Source: Deltaproteobacteria bacterium
GTDB taxonomy: Bacteria; Desulfobacterota; Syntrophia; Syntrophales; UBA2192
NCBI GenBank assembly: GCA_026388445.1
Contig: JAPLJU010000293.1
Span: forward strand, 1 to 12,057
Reading direction: 5' to 3'
DNA: 12,057 nt
Position 1 is the stretch's first letter. Each line of letters opens with the position of its first letter. Shown piece after piece: positions 6,974-12,057 of the stretch. The position numbers were made by a program, and so were the translations under genes. A model generated the notes under the pieces. The model was not told the DNA's origin. It made no database searches and saw only the letters and a program-made list of their open reading frames with translations.

Positions 6974-7732
6974 ATGTGTAACATACCGAAAGCGGTCATC
7001 GTGCTGATCCTGCTCTTTTTCGCGACCGCCTGTGTTTCGGAAAAGCCAGTCGACGAGGTCCCCGGCGAATTGCCGGCCACGGGTCTTTTCAGAATGGTGA
7101 AGGCCGAGGCCGAGAGTGTTGTACTCATCAACACGATGAGCGACATCGAGTGCATGGACCACCGGATTCCCGGGTCCCTTTGCCTGCCCTGCGAGGAGGT
7201 GGGGGAGAAGCTCGGGCGGCTTGCGAGGGATAAGGAAGCGCCCGTCGTTTTTTACTGTGAAAGCGAGCGGTGCTACCGGAGTTGCCTGGCGGCGGCGGAA
7301 GCAAGAAAACTCGGCTATCAGCGGGTGTACACGCTAAAGGGGGGGATCGTGGCCTGGAAGGAAGCCGGCTACGGGACGGAATCGCCGGACAGAATTCCGC
7401 GCCAGGATGTTTATTCCATCAGGCCGGCCGAGGCAGGTTCGTGGCTCGCTAAAAGACAAAACATCCTGATCCTGGACATCCGCCCGAGAGAGGTCTTCAG
7501 CCAGGGCCGCATCAGGGGGGCTGTTAATATCCCCATGCATGAGCTTCACAGGCGGTACGGGGATATCCCGCAGAACCAGCGTATTTGCGTGGTAGATCAG
7601 AACGGCTCCCAGTCCTTTCTGGCGGCTTCCTACCTGGTGAGAAAGGGCTTCGGAGACGTGGTCAGGCTTCTTGGCGGCATGGACCGCTGGGAGCAATACC
7701 AGGCCGGGAGCAAGTCGGGGGATAAGACATGA
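6974..7732 (+). CDS. Tandem rhodanese lipoprotein
   Basis: A 252-residue protein. Residues 1-20 form a lipoprotein signal (AVIVLILLFFATAC), with C20 as the lipid-attachment cysteine in a slightly off-consensus lipobox (ATAC). It is therefore likely membrane-anchored and facing the periplasm. Rhodanese domain 1 (about 40-135) has a cysteine-rich active loop, C95-ESER-C100-YRS-C104, so it looks competent. Domain 2 (about 145-245) has ILDIRPREVFSQGRIRGAVN, but its active loop reads DQNGSQS with aspartate where the catalytic cysteine should be, so it is probably inactive. This is the reverse of the arrangement in the other rhodanese of the cluster. The gene overlaps the following cytochrome b/c gene by four bases (ATGA), implying translational coupling. 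It recalls the rhodanese-like lipoprotein ExtH of Geobacter ext loci, but orthology is not shown here. Confidence 0.9.
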   Translation: MCNIPKAVIVLILLFFATACVSEKPVDEVPGELPATGLFRMVKAEAESVVLINTMSDIECMDHRIPGSLCLPCEEVGEKLGRLARDKEAPVVFYCESERCYRSCLAAAEARKLGYQRVYTLKGGIVAWKEAGYGTESPDRIPRQDVYSIRPAEAGSWLAKRQNILILDIRPREVFSQGRIRGAVNIPMHELHRRYGDIPQNQRICVVDQNGSQSFLAASYLVRKGFGDVVRLLGGMDRWEQYQAGSKSGDKT

Positions 7733-9615
7733 GCACGACGGCGGTCAGGCATTGGAAGAGATGTGCAATTCTGAGGTTGTGCCTGCTCGTTCTTGCCGGG
7801 GCTTTCATCGCCGCGGCTCTCCGGGGGGAGGCACAAGGCCAGACGCAGGGGACGAGCCGCAATTGCGTCTCCTGTCACGAATCTTTTGTGTATCGCGGCG
7901 AGTTTCCCTCGTCGGTCCACGGCAACAACGGCTGCTCAAGCTGCCACACCATCCGGAATATCGCGCGTCATACGTCGGGTGAGGAAAGGCCCCTCCTGAT
8001 CAATTGCGGCAGCTGTCACGGGCAGATCGCGGAGGACTTCAAAAAAGATGCGCACTATCTTCATCAGAGTTTCCAGTGCCAGGACTGTCACCGGAATATC
8101 CACGCGCTGAAGAAGAATTCCGAAAACCCCAAGGTTGCCGTAGCCAGAGGTTGCATCGCCTGTCACAGCAGCGAGGCATATATCGACCTGGGCCACACGG
8201 CACCGGTTCTGCGGGGAAACAATGATTCGGCGACCTGTTCGGACTGCCACGGCGTTCACAACACCCCGTCCTTTCATATCGGGGAGAGCGCCTCCGTCGA
8301 ACGGGCGAGGGCGTATTACACGGCCAGGTGCAAGACCTGCCACGGGAGTGCGGAACTCGTGGCAAGAAACAAACTCCGGCCGAATATTGTCGAGAGCTAC
8401 GAAGAATCCTACCACGGGAAGGTCCAGAGGGTGGGATACCCCGCACAGGTGGCCGGCTGTCCAGACTGCCACGGGGGTCACAACATCCTGCCAAGGGAAG
8501 ACACGCGCTCTCCCGTCCATCCGGGCAACCTTGCGGCCACCTGCGGGCAGTGTCACAGGGGGGCGCACCCCCGGTTTGCGAATTACGAAGCCCACCCCGA
8601 TTATCATGATTTCAAGGGAAAGATTGCCCTTGACATTACTTACCTGTTCATGGTCGGACTGCTCGCTTCGGTCTTCATTTTCTTCGGCATTCACACCCTG
8701 CTCTGGTGGAGAAGGGCCTACTGGCAGGAGTGTGAAAAGGGGGACAGGGAGGAGCCGGAGTCGACGTTGATCCCCGGTTGTGACGAGGTCCCACACGTGC
8801 GCCGGTTCACATCGCGGGACCGGGTCATGCACGTTCTTCTGATCATTTCCTTCCTGACGCTTGTGATGACCGGTATGCCGCTCAAATACAGCGGCGCGGT
8901 CTGGGCTCGGCAACTATTCCGGCTGCTGGGGGGCGTGGAAACGGCAGGGGTTCTCCACCGAACAGCCGCCGCCATTCTGTGGGCGCTTTTCCTTTACACC
9001 TGCTGGCTGTCCTACAAGTTTCTCTTCCCGAAGGGTGAGGGTGTGAAGGGCTGGGTCGGGCGGCTTTTCGGGCCGGATTCACTCTTCTTCAACCTGAAGG
9101 ACTGGGAGGACATCAAGGGCATGTTCCGCTGGTTCTTCAACCGCGGACCTGTGCCGAAATTCGATCGCTGGACCTACTGGGAGAAGTTTGACTTCTTCGC
9201 CGTCTTCTGGGGGATGACGGCGATCGGGGTGTCCGGGCTCATCCTCTGGTTCCCCGAGGCTTCTTCGTACATCATGCCGGGGTGGCTCGTCGGCGTGGCC
9301 TACGTGGTACACTCCGAGGAAGCGCTGCTTGCGGCCCTCTTCATCTTTATCATGCACTTTTTCCACAACCATCTCGTCCCGGGGAAATTCCCCCTCGAGC
9401 CCAACATATTCACAGGCTGCTACAGTCTCACCCAGCTCAGAAAGGAGCGGCCCTCGGAGTACGAGCGGATCATGGCCGAGGGGAGACTGGAGTCCATGAA
9501 GTGCGAATACCCGGGGGTCTGGACGGAGCTTTTCGCCGCGGCCTTTGGCCTCGGAAGCCTCTTCATCGGGCTGGCTCTGACCTTTCTGATCCTATGGGCC
9601 ATCTTTCTTGCGTGA
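7729..9615 (+). CDS. Nine-haem cytochrome c fused to membrane cytochrome b (CbcL-like layout)
   Basis: A 628-residue inner-membrane protein. A signal or anchor helix (residues 11-31) is followed by a periplasmic domain with nine CXXCH motifs starting at 46, 69, 93, 117, 142, 170, 201, 244 and 272. A transmembrane helix lies at about 299-325, then a b561/FdnI-type domain with helices near 366-386, 408-432, 487-508, 522-545 and 601-627. Candidate b-haem ligands within helices are H368, H410, H528 and H543/H546. Geobacter CbcL combines nine c haems with a diheme FdnI/HydC-like b domain and oxidises menaquinol, so the same role is inferred: moving electrons from quinol to periplasmic c haems. Sequence identity to CbcL was not tested. 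Start codon overlaps the lipoprotein gene stop (ATGA). This is the likely electron entry point for the cluster. Confidence 0.9.
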   Translation: MSTTAVRHWKRCAILRLCLLVLAGAFIAAALRGEAQGQTQGTSRNCVSCHESFVYRGEFPSSVHGNNGCSSCHTIRNIARHTSGEERPLLINCGSCHGQIAEDFKKDAHYLHQSFQCQDCHRNIHALKKNSENPKVAVARGCIACHSSEAYIDLGHTAPVLRGNNDSATCSDCHGVHNTPSFHIGESASVERARAYYTARCKTCHGSAELVARNKLRPNIVESYEESYHGKVQRVGYPAQVAGCPDCHGGHNILPREDTRSPVHPGNLAATCGQCHRGAHPRFANYEAHPDYHDFKGKIALDITYLFMVGLLASVFIFFGIHTLLWWRRAYWQECEKGDREEPESTLIPGCDEVPHVRRFTSRDRVMHVLLIISFLTLVMTGMPLKYSGAVWARQLFRLLGGVETAGVLHRTAAAILWALFLYTCWLSYKFLFPKGEGVKGWVGRLFGPDSLFFNLKDWEDIKGMFRWFFNRGPVPKFDRWTYWEKFDFFAVFWGMTAIGVSGLILWFPEASSYIMPGWLVGVAYVVHSEEALLAALFIFIMHFFHNHLVPGKFPLEPNIFTGCYSLTQLRKERPSEYERIMAEGRLESMKCEYPGVWTELFAAAFGLGSLFIGLALTFLILWAIFLA

Positions 9616-9628
9616 CCCGGCGCGGGTC
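9614..9628. repeat. Short hairpin at the end of the cytochrome b/c gene
   Basis: GACCCG (9614-9619) pairs with CGGGTC (9623-9628) around GCG, overlapping the TGA stop. No T run follows. It is one of several intergenic hairpins without terminator features in this cluster. Confidence 0.45.
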
Positions 9629-9665
9629 GGGGTGATGTTCCTTTTGTGACAAGGGGGCGCATGTA

Positions 9666-10106
9666 ATGAATATGTATGCTTTGCGACATCGGAATCATCC
9701 CGGAGACCCTTTGAAGAAGCGGGTAGTGTGCCTGCGAGGTTTTTCACTCTTTTGTTTCTGTTTTTTAATAGGTCTGGCCGTATTCCTGCTCGCGGCTTCG
9801 TCCTATTCTGCGGATCCTGCCGGCAATGCTTTCCTGGCGGATAAACACCAGAAGGCAGGTCTGAATTGCCAGGGATGTCATCAGGAAATCCCGCCGGCAA
9901 AGCTGGTGCCGACGGCCACGTGCATGAAGTGTCACGGGGATATGGCCAAGCTGATTTCAAAGACGTCGAAACTGGCCCCCAACCCTCATGCATCCCCCCA
10001 TGAGCCTCCCGCAGAGACGAAATGCGAGACCTGCCATCATGTCCATAAGAAGTCCGAGAACTCCTGCGTGACGTGCCATGAGGAGTTCGTATTCAAGGTT
10101 CCGTAA
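9666..10106 (+). CDS. Small tetrahaem cytochrome c, likely partner of the flavoprotein
   Basis: A 146-residue protein with an N-terminal extension, a hydrophobic signal segment (about 21-45) and probable cleavage after SYSA (46-49). Four haem motifs start at C68, C86, C120 and C134. Extra histidines at H61, H108, H112, H125 and H127 could supply distal ligands, giving bis-histidine haems. Size and haem spacing match the small tetrahaem cytochromes and the N-terminal haem domain of Shewanella flavocytochrome c fumarate reductase. In that enzyme the haem and FAD domains are fused; here they are separate adjacent genes, as in two-component methacrylate and similar periplasmic reductases. It starts 50 bp after the cytochrome b/c gene, with AAGGGGG upstream; an ATG at 9672 is an equally possible start. 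Its role is inferred to be carrying electrons from the nine-haem protein to the flavoprotein. Confidence 0.9.
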   Translation: MNMYALRHRNHPGDPLKKRVVCLRGFSLFCFCFLIGLAVFLLAASSYSADPAGNAFLADKHQKAGLNCQGCHQEIPPAKLVPTATCMKCHGDMAKLISKTSKLAPNPHASPHEPPAETKCETCHHVHKKSENSCVTCHEEFVFKVP

Positions 10107-10162
10107 TTGATCGGGAGGAGGCAACACCATAACAAATACTTTACAGAAGACAGGAGGTCTGT

Positions 10163-11671
10163 ATGGAGAAAGAAAAAAAATCACTAAAGGTCAGCAGGAG
10201 GCAATTCCTCCAGGGGCTGGGGGTCGGCGCGGGTGTGCTTTCCGTGGGGGGCACACTGGATTTTGCAAACGCGGCTCTTTACCCGAAAGCGTCGAAGAGC
10301 GAGAAGCACAATGTGGTGGTCATCGGGACCGGGCTTTCCGGCTTCTGCACGGCGCTGCAGGCAAAAATGGATGGCGCCGATTGCGTAATTATCGACAAGA
10401 TGCCGGCAGACAAATACGGCGGCAACTCCAAACTCGCGGGAGGTTTGATCGCCATACCCTCCGACAATACGCCGAAGGCGAAAGATGAATACTACGAAGA
10501 CTTCATGAAGAAAAACATGGGCAAAGGAAACCCTGAAATCACGAGGCTTCTGGCCGATCAAAGCCTCGAGGGCGTTGATTGGCTCAAGTCGCTCGGCGTT
10601 GAATATCCCCCTGCCATCGGTATGGCCGGGTACCGCGTGAAAGCCGTGGTGGCTCCGCCGGGGATCTTCAGGGGCATGCCCAAGATGCTGGAGACGCTCA
10701 AGGGGAATTTCATCAAGAAGGGCGGAAAGATCTTCTACGATACGAAGGCCAAGCAGCTCATCATGGATGACCGCGGCAAGGTGGTCGGTGTCAGGGCCAT
10801 GACGCCGAAGGGTCTCAGAGACTATATGGCGGATGCGGTTGTCATCGCCACGGGCGGGTATGCAGCCAACAAGCAGTACCTCGAGGCTTTCGTCGACCCT
10901 GATGCAGATGACATGATGGTGAGAGGCGTCACCTGGGCGACGGGAGATGGTCACGCGATGGCTCAAGAAGCGGGAGCGGGCCTCGTGGGCATGGGCGGCC
11001 TCGCGGCGCTTCACATCGGGGCCGTGAGTCCGAAGAACACATCGGCCGGAAACCCCTTCACGGCTGTGGCGCTCTGTCTTGGCATCAACAGGGACGGAAA
11101 ACGCTACGTCGATGAATCGAAGGGGTACGTCTCGAACGGTAAAGCGACCATGAAACAGCCGGGGCAGACGATCGCCCTCATTTTTGACGAGGAAATCAAG
11201 AAGCAGCCCGGTGCCAGTACGGCCGTCAAACAGTTTCAGGGCCTGGGACTGGAGGTGATCGAGGCGGATAGCCTCGAGGCACTCGCCGGCAAAATTGGAG
11301 TTCCACCGGCGCAACTGGTGAAAACGATCACCGAATTCAATAACGAGGTAAAAGACGGAAAGGCGCTGGGCGCAACTCCCCCGAAAGTAGCATGGGCGTA
11401 TAAGATCGCAACGCCCAAGTTCTACGCTTTTTACCCGCTGGTGCCCGGGATCACGCTGACCTTCGGGAGTATCAAGACCAACGGAAAGGCCCAGGTCCTC
11501 GAGGCGGACGGCAGCGTGATGCCGGGTCTCTACGCCTCCGGGGAATGCGCCGGGGGTGTCTTCTACGATGATTATGTCGGAGGGGGCTCCCTGGCGAATT
11601 GTCTCGTCATGGGTCGAATTGCCGGAAAACAGGCGGCCGCGGGAAGAAAGGCGGCGGCAAAGAAGAAATAA
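10163..11671 (+). CDS. Tat-exported FAD-dependent reductase, fumarate reductase/TcuA-like superfamily
   Basis: A 502-residue flavoprotein. SRRQFLQG (11-18) followed by a hydrophobic stretch is a twin-arginine signal, so it is exported folded with FAD. FAD-binding elements are VVVIGTGLSGF (51-61), GGNSKLAGG (86-94), VVIATGG (226-232) and TGDGHAMAQEAG (260-271); GLYASGECAGG (455-465) is the C-terminal FAD motif. The fumarate reductase hallmarks are missing. Where flavocytochrome c has HHCMGG and GANRLGG, this protein has ITLTFG (430-435) and YVGGGS (471-476), and the region of the catalytic arginine after VDE (316-318) shows no arginine. GGVFYDDYVGGGS instead resembles the tricarballylate dehydrogenase/ketosteroid dehydrogenase branch. 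The substrate is thus unknown, perhaps an unsaturated organic acid or enone. AGGAGG precedes the ATG. It is the last gene before the terminator, next to its probable tetrahaem partner. The C-terminus is lysine/alanine-rich. Confidence 0.88.
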   Translation: MEKEKKSLKVSRRQFLQGLGVGAGVLSVGGTLDFANAALYPKASKSEKHNVVVIGTGLSGFCTALQAKMDGADCVIIDKMPADKYGGNSKLAGGLIAIPSDNTPKAKDEYYEDFMKKNMGKGNPEITRLLADQSLEGVDWLKSLGVEYPPAIGMAGYRVKAVVAPPGIFRGMPKMLETLKGNFIKKGGKIFYDTKAKQLIMDDRGKVVGVRAMTPKGLRDYMADAVVIATGGYAANKQYLEAFVDPDADDMMVRGVTWATGDGHAMAQEAGAGLVGMGGLAALHIGAVSPKNTSAGNPFTAVALCLGINRDGKRYVDESKGYVSNGKATMKQPGQTIALIFDEEIKKQPGASTAVKQFQGLGLEVIEADSLEALAGKIGVPPAQLVKTITEFNNEVKDGKALGATPPKVAWAYKIATPKFYAFYPLVPGITLTFGSIKTNGKAQVLEADGSVMPGLYASGECAGGVFYDDYVGGGSLANCLVMGRIAGKQAAAGRKAAAKKK

Positions 11672-11761
11672 GCATTCAACCGATCCTGATGGCGTTGTCG
11701 TGGCCAATGAGGGACGCCTGAAACCGATGTCAGGGGCCATGGCCACCAGGCCAATATCGCA

Positions 11762-11804
11762 AGCCTCCAGGGCTGTAAGTGACCTATGGCCCTGGAGGCT
11801 TTTT
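11762..11804 (+). terminator. Strong intrinsic terminator ending the cytochrome cluster
   Basis: AGCCTCCAGGGC (11762-11773) pairs perfectly with GCCCTGGAGGCT (11789-11800) across a 15-base loop, and the T run 11800-11804 follows directly. Outer bases TCGCAA and TTGCGA (11757-11762, 11803-11808) could extend the pairing. It lies 90 bp after the flavoprotein stop and marks the end of the transcript. The 90-bp gap holds no gene. Confidence 0.9.
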
Positions 11805-11921
11805 GCGATTCAAAGGAGTGCCTCTGCGTGTGCTGAAGGGGAAGTTCATGGCGCGAACGCTTTCCCCGGCGTCCGTTCTGTGGTATAAAAAAGCCAATGT
11901 TTTCTCTGCTGGAGGCTCGAC

Positions 11922-12057
11922 TTGGGAAAAGGGAATAAGCATTCTGCTGCGGACAGAAAAAACGCGATCTGGTCTTTCTTTACATCCGTCAGGCTGACCG
12001 TTGTCCTGCTCATCGTCATTGCCGTCTCCTCCATTTTGGGGACGCTCATCCCCCAGC
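11922..12057 (+). CDS. ResB-like cytochrome c maturation protein, N-terminal part (runs off right edge)
   Basis: A TTG at 11922, six bases after GGAGG (11911-11915), opens a frame that stays open to the window edge. No ATG occurs between the upstream in-frame stop (TAA 11886) and this point. The peptide has a short charged N-terminus, then WSFFTSVRLTVVLLIVIAV and SILGTLIPQ. That first helix plus GT-L-IPQ is characteristic of ResB (Ccs1) proteins, which work with CcsA/ResC in System II to deliver and attach haem to apocytochromes c outside the membrane. A gene for haem attachment beside 31 CXXCH motifs makes functional sense. It is transcribed separately, since a strong terminator lies before it. 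A weak promoter may include TATAAA at 11884-11889. The rest of the gene is outside the window. Confidence 0.85.
   Translation, partial: MGKGNKHSAADRKNAIWSFFTSVRLTVVLLIVIAVSSILGTLIPQ

Noticed and set aside
7936..8913. 325-codon open frame on the minus strand
   Set aside because: Antisense of the nine-haem region of the cytochrome b/c fusion; no domain and no start signal.
9613..9665. UGA readthrough at the end of the cytochrome b/c gene, with a hairpin right after it
   Set aside because: The protein ends naturally after a final transmembrane helix and the frame soon meets a stop, with no conserved-looking extension.
10184..11746. 520-codon open frame on the minus strand opposite the flavoprotein
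   Set aside because: It is a shadow of the flavoprotein gene produced by GC-rich codon bias; it has no recognisable domain, while the plus strand has clear FAD and Tat motifs.

Overview
The window looks like chromosomal DNA of an anaerobic, GC-rich Gram-negative bacterium of the former Deltaproteobacteria (Desulfobacterota; Geobacter, Desulfuromonas, Syntrophobacter or Desulfomonile-like). That placement is inferred from four multihaem cytochrome c genes in one cluster, a quinol-oxidising cytochrome b fused to nine c haems, exported rhodaneses and a ResB-type cytochrome c maturation gene. No tRNA, rRNA, CRISPR array or insertion sequence was seen.

Left part (1-1563, minus strand): an apparent operon read right to left, with a Sir2-family deacylase, an iron-sulfur flavoprotein of the NADPH-dependent FMN reductase fold, and the N-terminus of an MFS transporter that runs off the left edge. 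A divergent 318-bp spacer separates it from a DksA/TraR-type zinc-finger regulator on the plus strand (1882-2274), which ends in a clear intrinsic terminator.

Central and right part (2515-11804, plus strand): a respiratory gene cluster of about 9.3 kb. A good sigma70-type promoter (TTGACA, 17 bp, TAGTAT) lies just upstream of the first gene and a strong terminator follows the last. The order is: 11-haem cytochrome with an in-frame UGA; exported tandem rhodanese; 7-haem cytochrome; tandem-rhodanese lipoprotein; 9-haem cytochrome c fused to a membrane cytochrome b (CbcL-like layout); small tetrahaem cytochrome; Tat-exported FAD reductase. In total 31 CXXCH motifs are encoded. After the terminator a ResB-like cytochrome c maturation gene begins and is cut by the right edge.

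Proposed working (inference): the fused b/c protein takes electrons from the quinol pool and passes them through periplasmic c haems to the tetrahaem cytochrome and the flavoprotein, and/or to the 11- and 7-haem cytochromes. The two rhodaneses, each with only one catalytically competent domain, suggest sulfur or selenium chemistry. This recalls the rhodanese-plus-cytochrome ext loci of Geobacter, but no outer-membrane porin is present here. The flavoprotein lacks the hallmark catalytic residues of fumarate reductase, so its substrate is unknown.

The most notable observation is the UGA codon inside the first cytochrome gene. Promoter, ribosome binding site, signal peptide and first haem motif lie upstream, ten more haem motifs follow in the same frame, and a perfect 7-bp hairpin begins 10 bases after the UGA with its loop 17 bases away. 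This fits a bacterial selenocysteine insertion element, so the gene may encode a selenocysteine-containing multihaem cytochrome. A nonsense mutation or sequencing error remains possible.
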